Assembly (NCBI RefSeq): GCF_934371575.1
Contig: NZ_CAKRNY010000084.1
Location: forward strand, 1 to 8,841
Length of the DNA stretch: 8,841 nt
Direction: 5' to 3'
Source of the DNA: an uncultured Blautia sp.
GTDB lineage: Bacteria; Bacillota; Clostridia; Lachnospirales; Lachnospiraceae
Shown: positions 1 to 7,015 of the stretch, in pieces
How the letters are laid out: the number at the start of each line of letters is the position of its first letter
Position numbering within the stretch: position 1 is the first letter of the stretch
Translations under genes and position numbers: made by a program
The notes under the pieces: generated by a model
What the model saw: the letters and a program-made list of their open reading frames with translations, nothing else
What the model was told of the DNA's origin: nothing
The model's database searches: none

Positions 1-1
1 T

Positions 2-1309
2 CCGATCATGATCCAAAATCTGATCGGAACACTGGTAAACATTGCCGATACGGTTATGCTTGGATATGTAAGCCAGATTGCCATGTCGGCTTCATCTCTT
101 GCGAACCAGTATACTTTTATTCTTTTCTGTTTATATTACGGTATGGCCGCGGGTACTTCGGTCTTATGTTCCCAGTACTGGGGAAAAGGTGATAAAAAGA
201 CAGTAGAAAGGATTCTCGGCCTGGTGGAACGAATCTCTCTGATCATTTCTCTTGTATTTTTCGTGATTTCTTTCACAATGCCAACTACGATCATGAAGAT
301 CTTTACAAACAGTCCTGATACGATTGCTGCCGGCAGTGAATATCTGAAAGTGATCTCATTTTCATTTATGTTTATGGGATTCTCTCAGATTTTTATGAGT
401 GCTCTTCGAAGCATCGGAAAAATAATGCTGCCTTCGATCACGTACATTGTTTCGCTTGGAGTCAATGTACTTTGTAATGCCACCTTTATCTTTGGGCTGT
501 TTGGACTTCCAAAGCTTGGCGTCACCGGTGTTGCACTTGGTACTGTTATTGCCAGAATCACAGAAGTACTGATCTGTCTCATCTACTCATTAAGAAGTTC
601 TGATGTCAGATTCCGGATCAAATACTTCTTTGCAAAAGCAGGTATTCTGTTCCAGGACTTTATGAAAATTGCCACTCCGGCTATCGTGAATGATGTTGTC
701 TGGAGTTTTGCTACATCAGCATTCGCAGCAATCCTCGGTCACATTGGTGATGATATGGTTGCTGCAAATGCGGTTGCTGTTATGGTGGTAAACATTGGTG
801 CAATCGCCTGTCGTGGTTTTGCCAATGCGACTACCATCATTGTCAGCCAGGAACTGGGCAAAGACAACATTGATGCAGCAAGAGAATATGGAAAGCGCAT
901 GCTTAGAATAACAATGGTTGTAAGTCTGGTCGGATGCGTCATTATTCTGGCACTTCGCCCGCTGATATTGGATTTCTATCGGGATAAACTGACAGAGACG
1001 GCCATTTATTATCTTGGCATTTTTATAATTATGACAACCTGGCGTCTTGTAGGAGAAGGCATCAATACCTGCCTTATCTGTGGCTGCTTCAGAGGTGGCG
1101 GTGATTCCAGATTTGGAATGATTATAGATTCCATATTTATGTGGCTTGTTGCAGTTCCGCTTACTTTCCTTGCGGCATATGTTTTAAAACTGCCGCCAAT
1201 CTGGGTATATTTTGTAATGACTTTAGATGAGTTCGAAAAAATGCCTGTGGTGTTCATCCACTATTTCAGAGGCAAATGGCTCACAAATATTACCAGGGAT
1301 TTTGATTAA
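2..1309 (+). CDS. MATE family multidrug/cation efflux transporter (5' end outside window)
   Basis: This is an integral membrane antiporter of the multidrug and toxic compound extrusion family, which exports drugs or metabolites using a Na+ or H+ gradient. The frame is open from base 2, and the first ATG at 8 falls inside the conserved N-terminal helix (PIMIQNLIGTLVNIADTVMLG), so the true start lies upstream. About 435 residues are present against roughly 450 for the family, so perhaps 15 residues are missing. The protein is a run of hydrophobic helices in two related halves, as expected for the 12-helix MATE fold. The ADTVMLG signature of helix 1 and a second-half helix beginning near FMKIATPAIVNDVVWSF are visible. 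The substrate cannot be predicted. A weak terminator-like hairpin follows directly, so transcription probably ends here. Confidence 0.93.
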   Translation, partial: PIMIQNLIGTLVNIADTVMLGYVSQIAMSASSLANQYTFILFCLYYGMAAGTSVLCSQYWGKGDKKTVERILGLVERISLIISLVFFVISFTMPTTIMKIFTNSPDTIAAGSEYLKVISFSFMFMGFSQIFMSALRSIGKIMLPSITYIVSLGVNVLCNATFIFGLFGLPKLGVTGVALGTVIARITEVLICLIYSLRSSDVRFRIKYFFAKAGILFQDFMKIATPAIVNDVVWSFATSAFAAILGHIGDDMVAANAVAVMVVNIGAIACRGFANATTIIVSQELGKDNIDAAREYGKRMLRITMVVSLVGCVIILALRPLILDFYRDKLTETAIYYLGIFIIMTTWRLVGEGINTCLICGCFRGGGDSRFGMIIDSIFMWLVAVPLTFLAAYVLKLPPIWVYFVMTLDEFEKMPVVFIHYFRGKWLTNITRDFD

Positions 1310-1311
1310 TA

Positions 1312-1350
1312 AAAACTCCTTCGGGCTATAATGTGAGTTTTACTCTATAT
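1312..1350 (+). terminator. Possible intrinsic terminator after the MATE gene
   Basis: AAAACTC (1312-1318) pairs with GAGTTTT (1335-1341) around a 16-base loop, followed after a few bases by a T-rich run (about 1346-1357). The stem is short and AT-rich, so this is a moderate call. Its position, 3 bp after the MATE stop codon and before a gene with its own strong ribosome binding site, supports it. Confidence 0.45.
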
Positions 1351-1415
1351 TTTTTTATTAATATCATAGAATTTATTCATCAACAATTATTTGTACATGA
1401 GGAGGAAAATCTGCG

Positions 1416-1901
1416 ATGATAAACAAATTACACCTGGCAATGATTGAGTTATATAGTGGAGATGCAAAGAGAATTCAACATTTCTGTAAAGTTCATAGTT
1501 ATGCGAAGCTAATTGCCGAAACGGAAAATGTAGATGAAAAATGCCTGTTTATTATTGAAACTGCTGCTTTGACACATGATATTGGAATTCATTTATGTGA
1601 GGAAAAATATGGGAACTGTAATGGGAAACTGCAGGAAAAAGAAGGTCCTGCAATAGCAGAAAAGCTGCTTGCAAAATTAGGATTTGATCGAGACATATCT
1701 GACCGAGTTCAGTATTTGATCGCACATCATCATACATACAATAATATTGATGGGATTGATTATCAGATATTGGTAGAGGCTGATTTTCTGGTTAATATTA
1801 TGGAGGATAATTTAGCGAAAGATGCTGCCTTAAAAGCTTACCAGAATATTTTCAAAACAGCGTGTGGAAAAATGATTTGCAGGGAAATGTTTGATATTTG
1901 A
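1416..1901 (+). CDS. HD-domain phosphohydrolase, small stand-alone
   Basis: This 161-residue protein consists almost wholly of one HD domain, a metal-dependent phosphohydrolase fold that acts on nucleotides or other phosphate esters. The metal-binding pattern is visible: H27 (VHSYAKLIAE), H54-D55 in LTHDIGIH, a histidine run at 104-106 (AHHHTY) and D123 in EADFLVNI. All ligands of the H...HD...D signature are present, so it should be catalytically competent. No synthetase, receiver or sensor domain is attached, and the substrate is unknown. The ATG at 1416 is preceded by GAGGAGG at 1399-1405, 10 bases upstream, which fixes the start. It is a single-gene unit, converging on the symporter gene, and a perfect 15-bp hairpin begins two bases after its stop codon. 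Confidence 0.88.
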   Translation: MINKLHLAMIELYSGDAKRIQHFCKVHSYAKLIAETENVDEKCLFIIETAALTHDIGIHLCEEKYGNCNGKLQEKEGPAIAEKLLAKLGFDRDISDRVQYLIAHHHTYNNIDGIDYQILVEADFLVNIMEDNLAKDAALKAYQNIFKTACGKMICREMFDI

Positions 1902-1903
1902 CA

Positions 1904-1950
1904 ATTGCAGCCAGGATAGACCCGTTAATTGGGCTTATCCTGGCTGCAAT
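1904..1950. terminator. Long perfect hairpin between convergent genes (probable bidirectional terminator)
   Basis: The arms 1904-1918 and 1936-1950 (ATTGCAGCCAGGATA and its exact complement) form a perfect 15-bp stem. It is extended inside by CCC (1921-1923) with GGG (1931-1933) around a 7-base loop. It fills the 58-bp gap between two convergent genes, which is where a shared terminator is expected. Neither strand has a clear U-tract directly after the stem, so it may act as a weak or factor-assisted terminator or as a 3'-end stabiliser. Confidence 0.6.
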
Positions 1951-1959
1951 GAATATAAG

Positions 1960-3348
1960 CTACTTTTTGATCTCAGACTGAAATTCTTTGATATCCTTTG
2001 CGATCTCGCCACTCAGGAGTAACATGCAAATAAGGTTTGGAATTGCCATAAGTGCATTTGCGATATCTGAAAAATTCCATACCAGACTCAACGTCTGTGT
2101 GCATCCAAAGTATACAACAAGTGAAAATACCACTCGATAGATCATATTATATTTATGTGTTCCAAAAAGATATTCAAATGCTTTTTCTCCATGATATTCC
2201 CAGCCAAGAATCGTAGAAAAAGCAAATAAAGTAATGCCGATTGTTACCAGCCATCCACCTGCGGAACCAAGAATTGTTTCAAATGCCAGAATAGTAATAT
2301 CTGAACCAGTCAGTAATTTTCCTGCTGCGTCTGTTGTTCCGAGTACCCCGGATGATGCTATTGCAAGACCTGTGATCGTACAGACGACGATGGTATCCCA
2401 GAAAGTACCTGTCATGTTTATATAGCCCTGACGAACAGGATTATCTGTGGTAGCTGCTGCAGCAGTGATTGCAGCGGAGCCCATACCTGCCTCATTTGAA
2501 AAAACTCCTCGTGCAACTCCAAATCGCATCGCATTCATCATAGAGGCTACAATTGAGCCACAAAGTCCACCGCCAACTGCCTTTACAGAAAATGCCATCT
2601 TAAAGATCATAGCAATACCTGCCGGCAGATTTGAGATATTTCCAATAATAACAATAAGACCACAAATTACATAAAAGATTGCCATTGCCGGAACGACTAT
2701 GGAAGATACTTTTGAAATAGATTTGATTCCACCAACAATAATAAGCAGTGAAAGCAATGTGATTACAACACCTGTAACCCATGCTGGCACACCAAAAGTG
2801 GTATGGAGTGCACCTGCAATTGAATTTCCCTGTGTCATATTACCTATGCCAAAGGATGCAATCACTGCGAAAAGAGCAAAAAGCCATGCCAGAACGGATC
2901 CAAAAGTCTTATTTTTCAGACCTTTCTTCATAGTATACATTGGTCCGCCACTCATTTCACCTTTAGCATTTACTTCGCGATATTTGATTGCAAGCATACA
3001 CTCACTGAATTTTGAAGTAAGTCCAAATGCCGCCGAGATCCACATCCATACCAGTGCTCCTGGGCCACCAGATACCATTGCAGTCGCAACACCAACGATA
3101 TTTCCTGTTCCAATTGTTGCAGCCAGTGCTGTAGTAAGTGCAGAAAACGGAGAAACATCACCTTCACCACGACTTTTTGTGCGCGCTTCTTTGCTGAGTG
3201 TACTCTTAAGTGCATATCCCAGATTTCGCCATGTCAGAAATCTTGTACGAATGGTAAGAAACACACCTGTTCCAACCAAAAGAATCAGCATCACTGGTCC
3301 CCATACAAAATCATCAATCTTAGTAACAATCTCATTCAGCTGTTCCAT
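1960..3348 (-). CDS. Alanine/glycine:cation symporter family protein (AGCS)
   Basis: This is an inner-membrane sodium (or proton) coupled amino acid importer, probably for alanine or glycine. Its 462 residues match the usual family length of 450-480. Family features are visible in order: the N-terminal segment ending TRFLTWRNLGYAL, the signature region PFSALTTALAATIGTGNIVG followed by GGPGALVWMW (about residues 67-103), SKFSECMLAIKYRE, GGPMYTM and, further on, GVFSNEAGMGSAA. The start is placed at the ATG at 3348 because GGAGGAGGGAG lies just upstream. An in-frame ATG at 3399 would add 17 residues, but it lies inside a terminator-like hairpin and has no ribosome binding site. The gene stands alone, convergent with the HD gene and divergent from the acetyltransferase. 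Its leader carries a strong promoter and a hairpin with a U-tract, so expression is probably regulated. Exact substrate specificity is not shown by the sequence. Confidence 0.95.
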   Translation of the reverse strand: MEQLNEIVTKIDDFVWGPVMLILLVGTGVFLTIRTRFLTWRNLGYALKSTLSKEARTKSRGEGDVSPFSALTTALAATIGTGNIVGVATAMVSGGPGALVWMWISAAFGLTSKFSECMLAIKYREVNAKGEMSGGPMYTMKKGLKNKTFGSVLAWLFALFAVIASFGIGNMTQGNSIAGALHTTFGVPAWVTGVVITLLSLLIIVGGIKSISKVSSIVVPAMAIFYVICGLIVIIGNISNLPAGIAMIFKMAFSVKAVGGGLCGSIVASMMNAMRFGVARGVFSNEAGMGSAAITAAAATTDNPVRQGYINMTGTFWDTIVVCTITGLAIASSGVLGTTDAAGKLLTGSDITILAFETILGSAGGWLVTIGITLFAFSTILGWEYHGEKAFEYLFGTHKYNMIYRVVFSLVVYFGCTQTLSLVWNFSDIANALMAIPNLICMLLLSGEIAKDIKEFQSEIKK

Positions 3349-3373
3349 ATAGATCTCCCTCCTCCATAAATGC

Positions 3374-3405
3374 AAAAAGGAGCGATGTTGTAGCAACATC
3401 GCTCC
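3374..3405 (-). terminator. Intrinsic terminator/attenuator in the symporter leader
   Basis: On the minus strand GGAGCGATGTTG (3405-3394) and CAACATCGCTCC (3390-3379) form a perfect 12-bp stem with a 3-base loop, followed at once by TTTTT (3378-3374). This is a textbook rho-independent terminator. It lies downstream of the promoter at 3434-3463 and about 26 bp upstream of the symporter start, so it should terminate or attenuate transcription entering that gene. Its 3' arm (GCTCC) could also pair with the GGAG of the ribosome binding site, which would allow alternative folds. No known riboswitch aptamer is recognisable; the leader before the stem is only about 20 bases. Confidence 0.7.
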
Positions 3406-3422
3406 CTCTCACTAATATATAT

Positions 3423-3479
3423 AAGTTGTTCGTATTATATACTCTTATTTATTTTTTTGTCAAGTTGTTTCTATTATCT
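3423..3479. repeat. Pair of imperfect 18-bp direct repeats around the symporter promoter
   Basis: The plus-strand copies at 3423-3440 and 3462-3479 both read AAGTTGTTnnTATTATnT and agree at 15 of 18 positions, with starts 39 bp apart. One copy covers the -10 box and the start site; the other abuts and slightly overlaps the upstream edge of the -35 box. This placement is typical of operator pairs that bind a repressor, but no regulator gene is in the window and the sites could also reflect a duplicated AT-rich promoter segment. Confidence 0.5.
3434..3463 (-). promoter_or_regulatory. Sigma-A type promoter of the symporter gene
   Basis: Reading the minus strand, a consensus -35 TTGACA (3463-3458) is followed by an 18-bp AT-rich spacer and a consensus -10 TATAAT (3439-3434). 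Transcription would start near 3427, giving a leader of about 80 bases that contains the terminator-like hairpin and then the ribosome binding site. Both hexamers match the consensus perfectly. Confidence 0.8.
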
Positions 3480-3508
3480 GGAACAATAATTACTTTTTTG
3501 CTTTTTTG

Positions 3509-3537
3509 TTTACAAATACCAGTTTCAATGATTTAAT
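3509..3537 (+). promoter_or_regulatory. Candidate promoter of the acetyltransferase gene
   Basis: TTTACA (3509-3514), a 17-bp spacer, and TTTAAT (3532-3537) each differ from the sigma-A consensus by one base. The predicted start site near 3544 lies about 30 bases before the acetyltransferase ATG, a sensible leader length. The region is very AT-rich, so chance matches are possible. Confidence 0.45.
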
Positions 3538-3574
3538 AAAAATAAGATTTCAGTATATTGGAGGAACTAAAACT

Positions 3575-4051
3575 ATGATTATCAGAAAAGCAGAAGATAA
3601 AGATATACCGAGAATTATTGAATTGTTAGGGCAGGTTTTGCAAATTCATGCAGATATAAGACCTGATGTCTTTATACCGGGTACAACTAAATATACTGTG
3701 GACGAATTGAGAGAACTTTTGAAAGATGAAGAAAAACCAATATACATTGCAGCGAATGAGGCAGATGTTTGCATAGGATATGCATTTTGTCAGTTGCAGG
3801 AACAGCCTTTTTCAAATAATATGGTGCAGTTTAAATCTCTTTTTATAGATGATCTTTGTGTTGACCAGTTGGCACGAGGCCAACATATCGGTGAAAGTTT
3901 GTTTGAGTATGTAAAAAAAGAAGCTGAGCAAATGGGGTGCTACGAAGTGACATTAAATGTATGGTCAGGAAATACTTCAGCAGAAAAATTCTATGAGAAA
4001 ATGGGAATGAAAACAAAAGAAAGACAGATGGAATACATCTTAAAAAGTTGA
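3575..4051 (+). CDS. GNAT family N-acetyltransferase
   Basis: This 158-residue single-domain protein transfers an acetyl group from acetyl-CoA to an amine; the acceptor is unknown. It opens with the typical first strand (MIIRKAEDKDIPRIIELL). The acetyl-CoA pyrophosphate-binding loop is visible as RGQHIGESL (residues 101-109), where a His replaces the usual middle Gly of the R/Q-x-x-G-x-G/A motif. The C-terminal motif NTSAEKFYEKMG (133-144) is characteristic of the fold. The ATG at 3575 is chosen because GGAGG ends 10 bases upstream. An earlier in-frame ATG at 3506 has no ribosome binding site, overlaps the predicted -35 box and adds 23 residues that do not fit the fold. The gene is divergent from the symporter and 51 bp before the methyltransferase, so weak read-through linkage is possible. 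Confidence 0.9.
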   Translation: MIIRKAEDKDIPRIIELLGQVLQIHADIRPDVFIPGTTKYTVDELRELLKDEEKPIYIAANEADVCIGYAFCQLQEQPFSNNMVQFKSLFIDDLCVDQLARGQHIGESLFEYVKKEAEQMGCYEVTLNVWSGNTSAEKFYEKMGMKTKERQMEYILKS

Positions 4052-4102
4052 TGCATATTTTGTAAGAAGTCAATAACTTAATATGGGAAAGGATTATGAT
4101 AA

Positions 4103-4699
4103 ATGAATCAAAACGAGATCCAGTGGGACAAATTCCTGAAGATAAAGACTACCGGTCGAGATGATTCTCATTCTGATCAATACAGATATCCTTATGAACC
4201 AACTTCGTACACGGTTCTGGAGCGTCTGGCAAACAGCGGACTGATCAGGAAAAATAATATACTGATTGATTATGGAACCGGAAAGGGACGGGTATGCTTT
4301 TATCTTTCCTATCAGACCAGATGTAAGACATTAGGTATTGAATATGATGAGCAGATTTATAAGAGAGCCGTAGAAAATAAGGAGACAGCGATATCAGGAA
4401 ATCGTACAGATTTTGTTTTGTGCAGCGCAGAGAATTATAAAGTTCCGGCAGATGTGGATCGATGTTATTTTTTTAATCCGTTTTCGATAGAAATTTTTCA
4501 ATCGGTTTTGACAAGAATTTATGAATCTTATTATGAAAATCCGAGAGAAATACTGTTGTTTTTTTATTATCCATCAGAAGATTATGTAAGTAGCCTGATG
4601 ATTCAGGAACAGTTGATGTTCTATGATGAAATTGATGCTTCGGATTTATTTCCAGGTGAGGACAAAAGGGAAAAAATCCTGATCTTTCAGGTGAACTGA
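4103..4699 (+). CDS. Class I SAM-dependent methyltransferase
   Basis: The 198-residue protein has the Rossmann-like methyltransferase fold. Motif I, which binds S-adenosylmethionine, reads IDYGTGKGR (residues 55-63). An acidic residue at the end of the second strand (E80 in LGIEYDE) would bind the ribose. The NPFS sequence (125-128), after a strand, takes the place of the NPPY-like motif IV. The NPF form is compatible with N-directed methylation but is not diagnostic. The substrate is unknown. GGAAAGGA (4086-4093) provides the ribosome binding site for the ATG at 4103. The stop codon is only 11 bp before the U32-like gene, which suggests a two-gene operon and perhaps a shared pathway. Confidence 0.85.
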   Translation: MNQNEIQWDKFLKIKTTGRDDSHSDQYRYPYEPTSYTVLERLANSGLIRKNNILIDYGTGKGRVCFYLSYQTRCKTLGIEYDEQIYKRAVENKETAISGNRTDFVLCSAENYKVPADVDRCYFFNPFSIEIFQSVLTRIYESYYENPREILLFFYYPSEDYVSSLMIQEQLMFYDEIDASDLFPGEDKREKILIFQVN

Positions 4700-4710
4700 C
4701 AGAGGAGAGT

Positions 4711-5610
4711 ATGAAAAATCGAGTGTATTATCATCTTCCCGGGTTGTTTGAATTTTATGAATTATATTGTGTATTTTTGTCATTGTTCCGGGAACACAGA
4801 GAATATTTTTATGACTGGTGTGAGATTGGTTCGATATATGGGGCACCGGCAGAATGTATCTGGGGTGGCGGCCGTACTTCCTTTGGAGACACGGATCCGA
4901 AGAAAGTTTTGGAACTAATGCAGGAATATAAGATATCTGCCCGGCTGACATTCAGTAATTCGCTTCTGAGAGAGGAGCATTTACAGGATCAAAAGTGCAA
5001 TGTACTTTGTGCATTGTTTGAAGAAAGCAGGGAACCACAAAATGGTGTAATTCTTCATTCGGAATTGTTGTTGGATTATCTGAAAAAGAAGTATCCGGGA
5101 CTTTATATGGTTTCTTCGACAACAAAGGTGTTGACGGATTTTTCAGAATTTTTGCAGGAAACCGACAGAAACGAATTTCGTTATGTAGTACCGGATTTTC
5201 GTCTTAATAAAAGGTTTGAACAATTAAAGCAGATGAATATACGGCAAAAAGCAAAAGTGGAATTCTTGTGTAATGAATGTTGTTGGTTTGGATGTAAAGA
5301 CAGAAAAGTCTGTTATGAAACAGTAAGCCGGAAAAATATGGGAGAAATTTGTCAGGATCATATTTGTACTGCACCCGGAGCGGAAGATGGATATCTTTTT
5401 TCAAAAGCAATGACAAATCCTGGCTTTATCAGTGTGACAGATATTAAAAACATTTATCTGCCAATGGGATTTTCTAATTTTAAGATTGAAGGACGAGGGC
5501 TGGGAAGTGCATTGATTCTGGAATTTCTGTTGTACTATATGACCAGACCAGAATACCAGATTCATGTCAGAGAAAAAATATATCTGGATAATATGTTGGA
5601 TCTTTTTTAA
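4711..5610 (+). CDS. U32-peptidase-like cysteine-rich protein of unknown function
   Basis: I do not recognise a named gene. The 299-residue product shows partial resemblance to the U32 peptidase/UbiU-UbiV/RlhA superfamily, which are TIM-barrel-like proteins, several of which carry a 4Fe-4S cluster. The best evidence is the C-terminal GFSNFKIEGR (253-262), matching the conserved KIEGR segment of that family, and the central cluster FLCNECCWFGCKDRKVC (186-201), followed by C214 and C219. Seven cysteines lie within 33 residues (187, 190, 191, 195, 201, 214, 219), suggesting metal or cluster binding. The cysteine spacing does not match the classical U32 pattern exactly. There is no signal peptide or membrane helix. 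The ribosome binding site AGAGGAG sits unusually close to the ATG (GGAG ends 3 bases away). It is probably co-transcribed with the methyltransferase upstream, and the dehydrogenase begins 23 bp downstream. Confidence 0.7.
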   Translation: MKNRVYYHLPGLFEFYELYCVFLSLFREHREYFYDWCEIGSIYGAPAECIWGGGRTSFGDTDPKKVLELMQEYKISARLTFSNSLLREEHLQDQKCNVLCALFEESREPQNGVILHSELLLDYLKKKYPGLYMVSSTTKVLTDFSEFLQETDRNEFRYVVPDFRLNKRFEQLKQMNIRQKAKVEFLCNECCWFGCKDRKVCYETVSRKNMGEICQDHICTAPGAEDGYLFSKAMTNPGFISVTDIKNIYLPMGFSNFKIEGRGLGSALILEFLLYYMTRPEYQIHVREKIYLDNMLDLF

Positions 5611-5633
5611 ATTAACAGAGGAGAGGAATAAAT

Positions 5634-6566
5634 ATGAAGCTTGTATTTTTAGATGCAAAAACAATCGGAGAAGACATTGATCTATCATCTTATGATGCTT
5701 TGGGAGAAGTAGTAAAATATGGATTTTCTGCTCCAGAAGAGATTCCGGAGCGTGTAAAAGATGCGGATGTTCTGATCATCAATAAAATTGAGATCAATGA
5801 ACAAACCATTGGAACTGCTCAAAATTTAAAACTGGTATGTGTAACTGCCACAGGAACAAACAATCTCGATAAAGAATATCTGGCGAAACGAGGAATCGCA
5901 TGGAGAAATGTAGCAGGATATTCTACGGAATCCGTTACACAGCATACGTTTGCTTTGTTATTCTATCTGTTAGAAAAAATGCGTTATTATGACGATTATG
6001 TAAAAGACGAAAAATATGTAAATGATACGGTTTTTACTCATTTTGCAGAGCATTTTAATGAGATTAATGGAAAAACCTGGGGAATTATCGGACTTGGAGC
6101 AATTGGAAGACGAGTTGCAGATATAGCAAAAGCGTTTGGGGCGCATGTAATCTATTACTCTGCATCAGGAAGCGCACCTCAGGAAGGATATGAGCAGGTC
6201 GACTTCGAAACATTGCTTTCTGAATCAGATATTGTATCTGTGCATGCCCCATTAAATGAATACACCAAAAATCTGATGGATAAAAAAGCATTTGCAAAAA
6301 TGAAAAAGACAGCGATTTTCTTAAACCTTGGTCGAGGACCAATTGTGGTCGAGCAGGATTTGTGTGATGCGCTGGAAGCAGGTGATATTGCGGCAGCAGG
6401 ACTTGATGTATTATGCAAAGAGCCGATGAGTGGAACAAATCCACTGGTAAAAATTAAGGACAGCAAAAAGCTTATTATTACTCCGCATATTGCGTGGGCA
6501 AGTGTGGAAGCCCGAAATCGACTGATGCAGATTATTGCCGGACAGATTAAGGATTTCTTCAGATAA
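5634..6566 (+). CDS. D-2-hydroxyacid dehydrogenase, NAD(P)-dependent
   Basis: This 310-residue cytosolic enzyme reversibly reduces a 2-keto acid to the D-2-hydroxy acid. The nucleotide-binding Rossmann motif GLGAIG spans residues 153-158 within WGIIGLGAIGRRVADIA. The three catalytic residues are all present: R234 in NLGRGPIV, E263 in CKEP and H285 in TPHIAWAS, so the enzyme should be active. At the end of the second Rossmann strand the sequence is YYSASG; Ser176 stands where NADH-preferring members usually have Asp, which hints at NADPH tolerance (inference). The substrate is not certain; glycerate/hydroxypyruvate-type or a broad 2-keto acid reductase are the likely choices. GAGGAGAGGA lies just upstream of the ATG at 5634. 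It follows the U32-like gene by 23 bp on the same strand and may belong to the same transcript. Confidence 0.93.
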   Translation: MKLVFLDAKTIGEDIDLSSYDALGEVVKYGFSAPEEIPERVKDADVLIINKIEINEQTIGTAQNLKLVCVTATGTNNLDKEYLAKRGIAWRNVAGYSTESVTQHTFALLFYLLEKMRYYDDYVKDEKYVNDTVFTHFAEHFNEINGKTWGIIGLGAIGRRVADIAKAFGAHVIYYSASGSAPQEGYEQVDFETLLSESDIVSVHAPLNEYTKNLMDKKAFAKMKKTAIFLNLGRGPIVVEQDLCDALEAGDIAAAGLDVLCKEPMSGTNPLVKIKDSKKLIITPHIAWASVEARNRLMQIIAGQIKDFFR

Positions 6567-6636
6567 GCTTTTTATGAGTGGATACAGTAAAAAAGCCATA
6601 AACACCGTCCATGCAATACACAGGGAAGTGAATCTA

Positions 6637-7014
6637 GTGACAAAAGAAGAATGGTATAAACAGCTCTTCGAGCATCTTGAGGCATCGAAGTTCAGGAGCA
6701 GTTTTCATCTGAAACAAAAAGATATTGATTACATTAACGAAAAAGGATTAGATGTGATAAGGCAGCATGCACAGGATTTTATAGCTAAGCGGGAAGCTCC
6801 GGCAGTTATCCTGAATGACGGAAAACAGACTCCAATGAGAGGACATCCGGTGTTTATCGCCCAACACGCAACTGCAACCTGTTGTCGTGAATGCATCAGA
6901 AAATGGCATAAGATACAGCCTGGCCGCCAGCTTAGCCAGGTGCAGCAGGATTATCTTGTGGATGTGATTATGACCTGGATAGAAAAAGAACTTAAAAGAG
7001 CAAAGGAGAACTAA
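6637..7014 (+). CDS. DUF4186 family protein, GTG start
   Basis: A conserved protein of unknown function, recognised as DUF4186 from its core: SKFRSSFHL near the N-terminus, then GKQTPMRGHPVFIAQHATAT, CCRECIRKWH and a C-terminal helix VDVIMTWIEKEL. The conserved His, the paired Cys (CC) and the CxxC-like arrangement suggest a metal or redox site, but this is inference. I place the start at GTG 6637 because AGGGAAG (6622-6628) is well spaced ahead of it. The resulting 125-residue product matches the compact family size. A longer reading from ATG 6535 would overlap the dehydrogenase gene and add a non-family leader. The stop codon is one base before the TTG start of the next gene, so translation is very likely coupled. 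It is the first gene of a tight cluster with the thioredoxin-fold, EF-hand and deformylase genes. Confidence 0.85.
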   Translation: MTKEEWYKQLFEHLEASKFRSSFHLKQKDIDYINEKGLDVIRQHAQDFIAKREAPAVILNDGKQTPMRGHPVFIAQHATATCCRECIRKWHKIQPGRQLSQVQQDYLVDVIMTWIEKELKRAKEN

Positions 7015-7015
7015 T

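Noticed and set aside
1344..1372. Promoter for the HD gene with TAGAAT at 1367-1372
   Set aside because: A plausible -10 exists, but no -35 resembling TTGACA is found at the right distance in this AT-rich stretch.
2699..3352. 217-codon plus-strand open frame opposite the symporter gene
   Set aside because: It is antisense to a clearly recognised transporter, has low-complexity Ser/Pro/Thr-rich content, no domain and no ribosome binding site; it is a shadow of the minus-strand gene.
3349..3399. 17-residue N-terminal extension of the symporter from ATG 3399
   Set aside because: The ATG lies inside the terminator hairpin, there is no ribosome binding site, and the family normally begins near the internal Met at 3348, which has a strong site.
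6085..6466. Minus-strand open frames within the dehydrogenase gene
   Set aside because: They overlap a fully supported enzyme gene, lack ribosome binding sites and show no recognisable protein features.
6567..6596. GCTTTTT/AAAAAGC inverted repeat after the dehydrogenase as a terminator
   Set aside because: The stem is nearly all A-T, the loop is 16 bases and no T-run follows, so it is not a convincing terminator.
6535..6636. Longer start for the DUF4186 protein overlapping the dehydrogenase gene
   Set aside because: No ribosome binding site is seen at ATG 6535 or ATG 6574, and the extra residues do not resemble the family; GTG 6637 has a well-placed AGGGAAG.
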